Below are positions 25,780 through 33,330 of a DNA stretch of 64,000 bases, one piece after another. Source of the DNA: Pararobbsia silviterrae (lineage in GTDB: Bacteria > Pseudomonadota > Gammaproteobacteria > Burkholderiales > Burkholderiaceae). Position 1 is the stretch's first letter, and every line of letters begins with the position of its first letter. A program made the position numbers and the translations under genes. The stretch covers positions 310,001-374,000 of the forward strand of contig NZ_RBZU01000002.1 of assembly GCF_003628125.1 (NCBI RefSeq), given 5' to 3'. The notes under the pieces are model-generated. The model had not been told where the DNA came from. It worked only from the letters and a program-made list of their open reading frames with translations, and did not search any database.

Positions 25780-26030
25780 CTGTAGGCCCCTCCACGAGGA
25801 CACACGGCAAGTACGACGACGATCAGCTTGCCTTCGTTGATTTCGTACAGCACGCGCCAGTCACCCACACGAAGCCGGTAGCCGTCTCGTGCTTCGAGCT
25901 TTTTGACGTTCCGAGCCGCATAAGGATCGATCGCCAAGACGTTGATCTTGTCTCGAATCGTTTTCGCCACGTTGCTCGGCATCGTCTTTAGCGATTTCAC
26001 CGCGTGTTTGGTGTACTCGATTGCGTACAT
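25776..26030 (-). CDS. Toxin: RelE/ParE-family
   Basis: The 84-residue protein starts MYAIEYTKHAVKSLKTMP and carries the RelE-fold marks IRDKINVLAIDP, KLEARDGYRLRVGDWRVLYEI and a C-terminal VVVLAVCPRGGAYR. RelE-type toxins cleave mRNA in the ribosome; ParE-type toxins poison gyrase; the two cannot be told apart by eye. The toxin comes first, as in higBA and related pairs. An in-frame TTG five codons earlier is a less likely start. Confidence 0.88.
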   Translation of the reverse strand: MYAIEYTKHAVKSLKTMPSNVAKTIRDKINVLAIDPYAARNVKKLEARDGYRLRVGDWRVLYEINEGKLIVVVLAVCPRGGAYR

Positions 26031-26037
26031 GATCGAT

Positions 26038-26054
26038 GTTAGCAAAATGCTAAC
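26038..26054. promoter_or_regulatory. Toxin-antitoxin operator palindrome
   Basis: GTTAGCA-AAA-TGCTAAC is a perfect 7-bp inverted repeat that begins 8 bases upstream of the toxin ATG. Position and symmetry fit autoregulatory binding by the XRE antitoxin; binding is inferred. Confidence 0.75.
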
Positions 26055-26435
26055 TTATCTGCAAACTTCATTGGTATGGTCGGGAGCGGGTTTCGCACGG
26101 GGCATTGAGGGTCATTGAGGCGGCTGGCTTCGAACATGCGGATGTGTGCTCGTTGTAGAGCTTGTCGATGCGCGTCGTGTGTTGCCGGTCAGGATTCTCC
26201 GACGATGGGCGATCCGCGAATTGTTGAAACCGATGCAATTCACGACGCGATGTGCGCGAAAAGCGAATTGAGCGACGAGGCACCGGCGGCAAAGTTCGCG
26301 TCGTTTGTTTCTTCGATGGCTCACTACGCCTAAAGCAGAAATCCTCATAACGATTGCTTGAATACGTGTTAGGCGGTCGCGCGGCCCCATTTGTACACTC
26401 GGTGCTTTTTCCCGCGACGTTCGAGGAGACCCGTT
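26055..26435. other. Intergenic region, no gene recognised
   Basis: About 380 bases between the TA operator and the amidohydrolase. Codon use and translations in all frames look non-coding. A short direct repeat with CATTGAGG twice occurs at about 26102-26119. The region is less GC-rich than its surroundings, as is common near TA modules. Confidence 0.4.
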
Positions 26436-27350
26436 TTGAGCAACGACCCACATTCGCCATCGAGCGCGCAGCGCAGCGCCAGCGAGTGGCACGACCGCGT
26501 GATCGATATGCGCTGCCGCCCGGCCTATCTCCACGATTTCTTCGGCGCGACACCGGGCACGGCCGAGAACGAGACGGCGCGCTGGCTCAATCAACGCGTC
26601 GGCACGCGCGGCGACGTCGAACACTATGCGGCGTCGCGGACCCCCGACGGGTTCTTGCGCGAGGTGAGCGCGGCCCGTTTGAAAAAGGCCGTCGTGGTCG
26701 GCCGTCATACGCCGTCGCAGCACTTGCCGAACGACCGCATTCATCAAATCGTCCACGGTCATGACACGCTCGTCGGCATCGGCGCCGTCGATCCGATCCT
26801 GCAGGGCACGCAAGGCGCACTCGACGAAATCGAACGTGCCGTCTCGACGCTTGGCCTCGCGGGAATCGACATCGAGCCCGGCTTCGGCGAGCCGGCCCGG
26901 TTCGCCGACGACCCCGCGTATTTCCCCGTGTACGAACGATGCAGCGAACTCGGCGTGCCCGTCTTCCTGATGACGGGACCGACGACGCCCGATCCGCGCT
27001 ATAACGACCCGGCGCCGGTCGCGGCCGTGGCGCGCGCGTTTCCGAATCTGCGCATCGTCTGCTATCACGGCTTCTGGCCGAATGTGCAGCAGGCGTTGGG
27101 TCTGGCGTTCCGCTATTCGAACGTGTATCTCGTGCCCGACATGTATCTGTTCGTCGCGGGCAGCACGGCCTATGTCGAAGCCGCGAACGGATTTCTTGGC
27201 GATCAACTGTTGTTCGGCTCGTCGTATCCGTTCCGTCCGATCACGCAAAGCATCGAGGACGTGCTCACACTCGGCCTGCGCGACGACGTGCTCGAACGCG
27301 TGCTGTTCCGCAACGCCGAACGCGTGCTGGCGCGCGCATCGACACGTTGA
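26436..27350 (+). CDS. Amidohydrolase-2 family protein lacking the usual HxH motif
   Basis: The 304-residue protein has a TIM-barrel amidohydrolase-2 layout: VIDMRCRPAYLHDFF near residue 25, GIGAVDP, IDIEPGFGEPARFADDP, VCYHGFWPNVQQAL and LLFGSSYPFRPI. The first metal motif, normally HxH, is DMRCRP, so metal binding is altered or absent as in some sub-families. The start is a TTG at 26436, supported by GAGGAG 8 bases before it. It stands alone; a convergent oxidoreductase follows. Substrate unknown. Confidence 0.82.
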   Translation: MSNDPHSPSSAQRSASEWHDRVIDMRCRPAYLHDFFGATPGTAENETARWLNQRVGTRGDVEHYAASRTPDGFLREVSAARLKKAVVVGRHTPSQHLPNDRIHQIVHGHDTLVGIGAVDPILQGTQGALDEIERAVSTLGLAGIDIEPGFGEPARFADDPAYFPVYERCSELGVPVFLMTGPTTPDPRYNDPAPVAAVARAFPNLRIVCYHGFWPNVQQALGLAFRYSNVYLVPDMYLFVAGSTAYVEAANGFLGDQLLFGSSYPFRPITQSIEDVLTLGLRDDVLERVLFRNAERVLARASTR

Positions 27351-27391
27351 GCGGAACGGCGGCGGCGGTGCACCTGGCACCTCGCGCCGCC

Positions 27392-27431
27392 GACTTACAG
27401 ACTTACCGACTCACAGACTCACCGATTCGTC
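27392..27431 (+). repeat. Five 8-bp tandem units after the amidohydrolase gene
   Basis: GACTTACA, GACTTACC, GACTCACA, GACTCACC and GATTCGTC follow with exact 8-base spacing from 27392, about 40 bases past the stop codon. A distal GTGAGTC (27440-27446) can pair with GACTCAC of the fourth unit to make a hairpin between the convergent genes. Confidence 0.85.
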
Positions 27432-27523
27432 GGCAGACCGTGAGTCCGTTCGACGATTCCGATGATCGCGACGATCGGATCAGACCCGGGATGACCTGAC
27501 CTAACTGATCTGGGACCCCGGCC

Positions 27524-28516
27524 TCACGCGATATCGACGACGATCTTTCCGCGTGCCGTAGCCGTCGTGATCGCCTCATACGCGAGGTCGACGGATTGCG
27601 GATCGAATCGACGCGGATCGAGGTTCGGCACGATCTTGCCGGCCTCGACGAGCCGCGTGGCCTCGCGAAGCACGTCGCCGTAGTGCGCGCGATGCAGACC
27701 CGTCAGCAGCGGGTGCAGCGAAAAGATCCCCGAATACGTCGCCTCGCGAAACGACAGCGGGGCCAGCGCGTGCGTGCCCCAGCCTAAGGCGCTGACTACG
27801 TGCCCGAAGTGCTTGACCGCACCGAACGAGGCATCGAGCGACGCCCCCCCGACGGTATCGACGACGACATCGAAGCCTGCGCCCTGCGTGCATGCCGCGA
27901 CGTACTGTTCGACGGATTGCGATCGATAGTCGATCGGTATGGCGCCAAGGCTCGCGAGGTAGGCGTGATCGCGCGCGCTCGCCGTCGCGAACACCGTGGC
28001 GCCGAGCGCGCGCGCGAGCTGCGCGGCGACATGTCCGACGCCGCCGGCGCCGCCTTGCACGAGAACCGTCTGATCCGCCTGCACCCGTGCGCGATCGACG
28101 ATGCCGAGATAGGCCGTGATGAACGCGAGCGGCAGCGCCGCCGCCTCGCGCATCGAAAGATTCGCGGGCTTGATCGCGAGCAAATCGGCATCGACGACCG
28201 CGTACTCGGCGAGGGATCCCTGAATCCCGCCGACGCCGCCTGTCATCCCGTAGACGGCGTCGCCGATCTCGAACGCCGAGACGCCCGGTCCGACCGCATC
28301 GACGACCCCTGCCATATCGATGCCGAGCACGAGCGGCAAGGGATGCTTCGCGTGTGCGGCTTGACCAGCGCGGATTTTCGTATCGAGCGGATTCAGCCCG
28401 CTCGCGGCGATGCGCACGCGGACTTGACCCGGCGCCGGTTCCGGTTTCGTGAGCGTCTTCCATTCAAGGGGGCCGTTATAGCGATCGAGCACAAGGGCCT
28501 GCATCGTCGGGGTCAT
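27524..28516 (-). CDS. Zinc-free MDR oxidoreductase (NADPH:quinone reductase type)
   Basis: The 330-residue medium-chain reductase has PAPGQVRVRIAASGLNPLDTKIRAG near the N-terminus, the NAD(P) motif VLVQGGAGGVGHVAAQLA in the middle, and lacks structural zinc cysteines. It probably reduces a quinone, enone or other electrophile with NADPH. The ATG at 28516 is chosen because GGAG lies 6 bases upstream. It is divergent from a LysR regulator that likely controls it. Confidence 0.88.
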   Translation of the reverse strand: MTPTMQALVLDRYNGPLEWKTLTKPEPAPGQVRVRIAASGLNPLDTKIRAGQAAHAKHPLPLVLGIDMAGVVDAVGPGVSAFEIGDAVYGMTGGVGGIQGSLAEYAVVDADLLAIKPANLSMREAAALPLAFITAYLGIVDRARVQADQTVLVQGGAGGVGHVAAQLARALGATVFATASARDHAYLASLGAIPIDYRSQSVEQYVAACTQGAGFDVVVDTVGGASLDASFGAVKHFGHVVSALGWGTHALAPLSFREATYSGIFSLHPLLTGLHRAHYGDVLREATRLVEAGKIVPNLDPRRFDPQSVDLAYEAITTATARGKIVVDIA

Positions 28517-28559
28517 GGTCATCTCCAGATCGGGGCCGAGACACGGTGTCGGCATGCGG

Positions 28560-28565
28560 ATTATA
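28560..28565 (-). promoter_or_regulatory. -10 box of the oxidoreductase promoter
   Basis: On the minus strand a perfect TATAAT lies about 45 bases before the start of the MDR gene, inside the 105-base divergent gap. A good -35 is not clear. CATGC and GCATG words (28552, 28572, 28583) flank it and could be regulator half-sites. Confidence 0.45.
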
Positions 28566-28612
28566 TTGATCCATGCTAAAACGCATGTAAATCGACGATA
28601 CTGAACGGCTAT

Positions 28613-28628
28613 CATTCAAAAATGAATG
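28613..28628. promoter_or_regulatory. Palindrome over the LysR start codon
   Basis: CATTCA-AAAA-TGAATG is a perfect 6-bp inverted repeat whose right arm includes most of the ATG at 28622. It may be the autoregulatory site, or may mean that translation starts at the second ATG (28634). Confidence 0.45.
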
Positions 28629-29515
28629 CGAATATGAATGCTCGCGATCTTGATTGGAGCGACGTGCGGATCTTTCTCGCGATTGCGCGCTGCGGGTCGC
28701 TCGGCGCGGCCGCGAAACGCGTGGGCCAGAGTCAGCCGACGATGGGGCGCCGCCTTCGCGCACTCGAACACGCGCTTGGCCATACGCTGTTCCAGCGCAC
28801 GCGCGACGGCTTCGTGTTGACCGATGACGGTTCGGCCGTGCTGGCCTATGCGGAGCGCATGGAAGAAGAGGCGTTGGGGTTCGAGCGTGCCCTGACGGGC
28901 AGCGAGTCGCAGCTCACGGGCCTGCTGCGCGTGTCGTCGTCCGATTGGTTCGGCGTTCATATGCTGACGCCGGTATTCGCGCGGCTGATGAGCGAGCATC
29001 CGGCGATCTCGATCGAGCTCGTGACCGATGCGCGTCTCTACAATCTCGCGCGGCGCGAAGCGGATCTGCTGTTCCGCATCACGCCGTTCGACGAGCCCGA
29101 TGTGGTTCAACGCAAGCTCATGCATATGGACTATGCGTTGTACGGACCGGTCGATCGCGCGCCGCCGTCGCGCGGGGACGGCGACGGTTGTGCGCTGATC
29201 AGCATGGACGGCGCGTTCGCCACGCTGCCCGACGTCGAGTGGATCAAGCGGATGTTGCCGAGGGCCAAGGTCATGTTCGGCAGCAACAATCGCGAGGCGC
29301 AGGCGCGCATGTGCGCGCTCGGCGCGGGCTTTGCCGTGTTGCCCTGTTTGCTCGGCGATGCCACGCCCGGGATCCGTCGCATCGATCTCGGCGCCGCGCC
29401 GCCGGGGCGCGACGTCTGGGTCGGCTATCACCGCGATCTAAGGCGCGTCGCGCGACTGCGCGCGTTGCTCGATGTGACGATCGATGCGTTGGCGGGCGAG
29501 GACGCGGATCGTTGA
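28622..29515 (+). CDS. LysR-family regulator of the adjacent oxidoreductase
   Basis: The 297-residue protein has the LysR helix-turn-helix in CGSLGAAAKRVGQSQPTMGRRLRALE (residues 24-49) and an effector domain in the rest. It is divergent from the MDR oxidoreductase across 105 bases, the classical arrangement for a LysR and its target. The first codons repeat (MNANMNARD), so the start may be the first or second ATG; no Shine-Dalgarno is visible before either. Confidence 0.88.
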   Translation: MNANMNARDLDWSDVRIFLAIARCGSLGAAAKRVGQSQPTMGRRLRALEHALGHTLFQRTRDGFVLTDDGSAVLAYAERMEEEALGFERALTGSESQLTGLLRVSSSDWFGVHMLTPVFARLMSEHPAISIELVTDARLYNLARREADLLFRITPFDEPDVVQRKLMHMDYALYGPVDRAPPSRGDGDGCALISMDGAFATLPDVEWIKRMLPRAKVMFGSNNREAQARMCALGAGFAVLPCLLGDATPGIRRIDLGAAPPGRDVWVGYHRDLRRVARLRALLDVTIDALAGEDADR

Positions 29516-29574
29516 GTCAAGATTTGATCGCGGGGAGGAGGCACTTCAGGCTCGCGCTTCGAGCGTCGCGGCGG

Positions 29575-31269
29575 TTACTGTCCGCCAGGACATTGCACGG
29601 TCGGAGAGCGGCCGTTTTTGATGATCGTCTGCGCTTGCTGAATGCAATCGGCTTGTGCCTTGAGCGCGTTGTCGGCGAAGCTCGCGTTGGTGGTCGCAAG
29701 ACCTGCGTAGCCCGCGGCGATTTGTTCGTTGCTGACCGCCAGTCCTTCTTGTGCGGTCAGCGCGCCGTTGCGTGCGGTGATGGCGCCGTTTTGCGCGGTG
29801 ACAGCGCTCGTGTACGTTGTGCCGGCGTTCGCGACCGCCGTGAGGCCCGCGCCGATCGTCGAGTTGTCCTGGAAGGACAGCACGTTCGTCGACCCATCCG
29901 GACCTAAGGTCACGGCGAGCGTCATGTCTTGGCCGAATCCGTTGTGCAAAGGCATATGGAGTTTCTTGCCTAACTGTGGCACGGACACTTGCAGTTGCGG
30001 TTCGAGATCGACATTGACGCCCGCGGCGTCGGGCGGGACCACACCGAAGGCATCGGGCGCTTGACACGTCCCCAGGCACGCGCGGAAGAATCCGGTCGCC
30101 GGTTGGCGTACGACGAGCCCGTCGTGCTGGATCGGGCCGCCCGACGTCGCAACGGAACCCGATGCCGCTTGCGTGCCTTTGGCCGGCGCGACGCCGAGCG
30201 AGAACTTCCGGACGAACAATTCGAACGACACGTCGGTCGACTCCGGCACGAGATCGTTGCCGCCACCTTGGACACTGGCCGCGGCCGCGATCGCGTACGC
30301 GTCCCTCGGAACCGCTTCGGTGACAGGGGCCGCACCATTGAACGACACATCGATCCACGTGTTTTGAAACGCCCGATCGACCCATTTTTGACGGATGTAC
30401 GTGAGCAGACTCGCTGGGTAGAGATGTCGTTCGATCGGCGATCCGTCACTCGCCGTGAATTCGTCGATCTTCGGCTCCAGGGTCATCGGTATCAGCAATG
30501 TCACGGCCTTCGTGGCATCCGCTACGTCGTTCGCCGCCTGCGAAATCGCCGCGTCGGAAGCGGTCGACGGCGCTGACGCACCTCCGGCGGGTTTAAGCGT
30601 CGCTTGCAATGTTTTGAGCGCCTGCTTCTTTTTGTTGAGCGTGTCGATGGACGTCATGGCGTCATGACTGCACGCCGAGACGATGGCATACGGAGGATGG
30701 GTCGGCGTGCCGCCTGCGCCTGAGTTCGGGCCGAGCGGCGCGTTCTGTTTGAATTGAAGATCGAATTCAAGCTGCTTTTGTTGCGCGGCTTGTTCTGCCT
30801 CCGGAACGTGGACTCTTCCCGTCAGCGCGGCCCCGGCGATCGAAGCGGCCGTCTGCAAAAATGCCCCCGAAATTTGCAGCGTCTGATCGTTCGACTCCGT
30901 GTTGACGGATTGCAGGGTTTGATCGCCCGCCGTGGTGACTTTCAGCGTCGTGGACTTCCAGAACGTCGCGAGCTGCGTGTAGTCCACGTAGTAGCGTTCC
31001 TTCGGATCGGCTTCAAACGTCTGCGACGTGGCGGCCGCGACTTTCAAACTGAGCGAAGGAAAGGTCGAATCCTTGGCCGGGGTGCAATCGACGAGCGTGA
31101 CCGTGAACGTGGTCGTCAGGCGTGTTTGACTCAGTGCGTAGGGGAACGCCGCCGGCGGGATCTCGGCGCGGTCGTCAGCGAGCTGATACGTGACGAGCTC
31201 GGTGCACGCCGACGTCAAGAGCACGCAGGCTCCGATCAACGCCCGCCACTTCCATGTGGACTGTCGCAT
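29575..31269 (-). CDS. Large lipoprotein of unknown function
   Basis: A 564-residue protein with a lipoprotein signal: RKW-type charged start, hydrophobic core, and TSAC with Cys22 as the lipidated residue. The centre holds the segment FKQNAPLGPNSGAGG and Ala-rich helices; the C-terminus (about residues 475-545) is a run of Ala/Thr/Asn heptad-like repeats with AQNGAITARNGALTAQEG that suggests a coiled coil. No known family recognised. It is third in a minus-strand operon after a membrane protein and an alpha/beta hydrolase. Confidence 0.75.
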   Translation of the reverse strand: MRQSTWKWRALIGACVLLTSACTELVTYQLADDRAEIPPAAFPYALSQTRLTTTFTVTLVDCTPAKDSTFPSLSLKVAAATSQTFEADPKERYYVDYTQLATFWKSTTLKVTTAGDQTLQSVNTESNDQTLQISGAFLQTAASIAGAALTGRVHVPEAEQAAQQKQLEFDLQFKQNAPLGPNSGAGGTPTHPPYAIVSACSHDAMTSIDTLNKKKQALKTLQATLKPAGGASAPSTASDAAISQAANDVADATKAVTLLIPMTLEPKIDEFTASDGSPIERHLYPASLLTYIRQKWVDRAFQNTWIDVSFNGAAPVTEAVPRDAYAIAAAASVQGGGNDLVPESTDVSFELFVRKFSLGVAPAKGTQAASGSVATSGGPIQHDGLVVRQPATGFFRACLGTCQAPDAFGVVPPDAAGVNVDLEPQLQVSVPQLGKKLHMPLHNGFGQDMTLAVTLGPDGSTNVLSFQDNSTIGAGLTAVANAGTTYTSAVTAQNGAITARNGALTAQEGLAVSNEQIAAGYAGLATTNASFADNALKAQADCIQQAQTIIKNGRSPTVQCPGGQ

Positions 31270-31356
31270 TGCCGTCTCCTAGAGTCATATCTCTGCGGGT
31301 TTCGTACGTGGCGCGTCGCATTCAATGAGCAAGGATCGCCGTGGGTCGCTCACGCG

Positions 31357-32223
31357 CTAAGTGCGCTGAGTCAGCAGCGTGGAGACCACGGCCGCGGACC
31401 AGCATGGCGTCGACCCCGGAAATGTGCCGGGTATCGACGTGTCGGGCGGGGGGACCGTCTCGGGCGGCGCGAGGCGAACGCCGCTGAAGCCGGATTGCGG
31501 CAAGTAATTGTGGTGACCGTACGCCCAACTGTCGGGGATCTGCCAAAGCGGTGGGACGTCGATGCCCGTCGGCAATGGAACGGCGGGGCCGAAACGTCCC
31601 AACGCGCCATGCCAATACGGCGATCCCTTCGTCACGATGCCCCCGGCAAGGTTGCCGGGAGGAAACGCCCACGCCAGCACTTCGTCGCGCATCGAGGCGA
31701 GCACGGAGATCGATTCGAGCTTGGCCGCCGCGTCCTGGTATTCGCCGCCGAGGCAGGTATCGTCAATGGCGCCCGCCATCAAAATCGCCTGCCTGATCGT
31801 GCATCGCGTTTGACGAACGGTCTCGAGCACCAGGCGTGCGCCGAGACTATGCGAAACAAACGAGAGGCTCGCCGCTCCCGTGCAGTAGCGATCGAGGCAC
31901 GGGGCGAGCAGCTTCGCGCTCGCGATCGCCTCGTTGCCTTCGACGGGATAGTCGAGACCGTGCAGCCAACTCGAGTCTCCAGGCCAGAGCACCGCGATGT
32001 AAGCCCAGCCGGGTAGCGTGAGCAGCGTCTCCCACATGGATAGCGCTGACCGGCCGTCGGGCCCGCTGACATTGAATCCATGCGTCGCGATCAGGACGTT
32101 GCGCCCCGTGACGAGTCCGGCGAGCGTGCCGAGATCGACCGGGCTGCCATCGTTCCACAGCGTCGGCGCGCCGGCGACGCCGCCTCCGACCGATTGAGCG
32201 CGAAGATTGATGAAGTGTGTCAT
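31357..32223 (-). CDS. Alpha/beta hydrolase (DUF900-like)
   Basis: The 288-residue protein has the alpha/beta hydrolase oxyanion motif ATHGFNVSG near residue 46, the nucleophile elbow SHSLGAR with Ser126, a likely acid at Asp180 in MRDEV and a possible catalytic His237/238 in YGHHNY. There is no signal peptide. The sequence resembles the DUF900 group, often called esterases without proven substrate. It starts 11 bases after the membrane protein gene and precedes the large lipoprotein, so the three are probably co-expressed. Confidence 0.8.
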   Translation of the reverse strand: MTHFINLRAQSVGGGVAGAPTLWNDGSPVDLGTLAGLVTGRNVLIATHGFNVSGPDGRSALSMWETLLTLPGWAYIAVLWPGDSSWLHGLDYPVEGNEAIASAKLLAPCLDRYCTGAASLSFVSHSLGARLVLETVRQTRCTIRQAILMAGAIDDTCLGGEYQDAAAKLESISVLASMRDEVLAWAFPPGNLAGGIVTKGSPYWHGALGRFGPAVPLPTGIDVPPLWQIPDSWAYGHHNYLPQSGFSGVRLAPPETVPPPDTSIPGTFPGSTPCWSAAVVSTLLTQRT

Positions 32224-32233
32224 GCCCGGACAC

Positions 32234-32944
32234 CTATCGCGCCTTGAATTGCATGACTTGCATTGCCGCGGTCAACGCGCTGCTCAAATCCTTCGCGACG
32301 GGCGCGAGCGGTGTGGCGAGCAACCCGGTGATCAATCCGGTCCAGAGGTCGGGATCGTTGAGTTTCCAGAAGCTCGCGTCCATGGTTTTGGCCTCTGTCG
32401 CACCGGCATGAAGAATCCATGCGCCTCCCAGGGCAAGACCCGTCGCGACCACGCAAGCCAAGCCTTTCGCGTAGTTCCGATATTTTTGGTCGGCGCGTTG
32501 ATAGGCCTCGTCGAGCAAGGCCGTCAAAGCAAGGTCGAATCGCCCCCAGGTGTCCATGTCCGCGCCTTGGAGCGATTGCGCTTGCGCCATTGCATCCATG
32601 ACGGATTTGAGTTGATTTGCGTTGCACCCTGTCGCGCCGGCCAGCGCGGTTACGGTGTCGTTGTCGAGCATCAGCTTGATCAGCGCTTTGGCTTTGCTGA
32701 TCTGATCGTCGAGGCTGACGCCGTTGATCCAGTTGGAGCGAAGCGTCTCCAGCAAATCGCTTCGTTTGAAGCCCTGCGAATCGGATGCCTGGAAAAGACG
32801 TCCGACGAGGCCCGCGATAAAACCGAAGCCAAAGTTCGACGGCCCGCCGCGAATCAGTTTGCTCGCGTCGACGAGTCCAAATGCCGATGTCCCGAGCGCG
32901 CCGATCGCCGCGATGTATTGGGGCAAATTGAGCAAGGCATCCAT
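32234..32944 (-). CDS. Membrane protein of unknown function, first gene of a three-gene module
   Basis: The 236-residue protein begins MDALLNLPQYIAAIGALGTSAFGLVDASKLIRG, with a weakly hydrophobic N-terminal helix. It has a helical cytosolic-like middle (about 50-150) and two C-terminal membrane segments (KGLACVVATGLALGGAWIL and WTGLITGLLATPLAPVA). The ATG at 32944 has AAAGGAG upstream; a GTG one codon earlier is less likely. No family recognised. Sequence composition of this and the next two genes is less GC-extreme than in neighbouring operons. Confidence 0.7.
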   Translation of the reverse strand: MDALLNLPQYIAAIGALGTSAFGLVDASKLIRGGPSNFGFGFIAGLVGRLFQASDSQGFKRSDLLETLRSNWINGVSLDDQISKAKALIKLMLDNDTVTALAGATGCNANQLKSVMDAMAQAQSLQGADMDTWGRFDLALTALLDEAYQRADQKYRNYAKGLACVVATGLALGGAWILHAGATEAKTMDASFWKLNDPDLWTGLITGLLATPLAPVAKDLSSALTAAMQVMQFKAR

Positions 32945-33330
32945 CACGTCTCCTTTCGGTTTCGTCGATGCGTTTTTGGGGTGCGATGCGATTTCGCAGG
33001 GCGAGCGACACCCGCGCCTCGATCACCCGTGTGATGGCGTCAGACATCGCGAACGCTTCGGAAAATCACCGTGGACCCGCAAGGCGGCGATCGCGTCTTA
33101 AGGCGCCAGTCACCGCCGGTCGGTAATCCTTAGACAAAAAATAGGCGAGCCAAGGTAGTTTTACCCGCTAGGGTTTTCCACAGTCGATCGGCATGCCGTC
33201 ATGCGTCGCTTCGCCCCCGGCCTGCGCGCCATGGCTTTATTGTCCTAGGGTAAACTACGATCCCTTTCGGCGGGCTCGGCGCGGGCGTGTGCAAGCACCG
33301 CGCGCTTTTCCGATAGCAAAACAGAGTTCC
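32945..33330. promoter_or_regulatory. Divergent promoter region of the unknown module and SulP gene
   Basis: There is no gene in about 390 bases. An AT-rich segment with TAGACAAAAAATAGG lies at 33131-33145. The region must hold promoters in both directions, but I see no clear -35/-10 pair. Confidence 0.4.

Noticed and set aside
26055-26435. Small ORFs in the gap after the TA operator
   Set aside because: No ribosome site, Cys/Arg-rich translation, and no codon bias like that of neighbours.
33193-33330. N-terminal extension of the SulP protein
   Set aside because: The extra 46 residues are Pro/Arg/Cys-rich and precede the conserved start; the ATG at 33331 fits the family.
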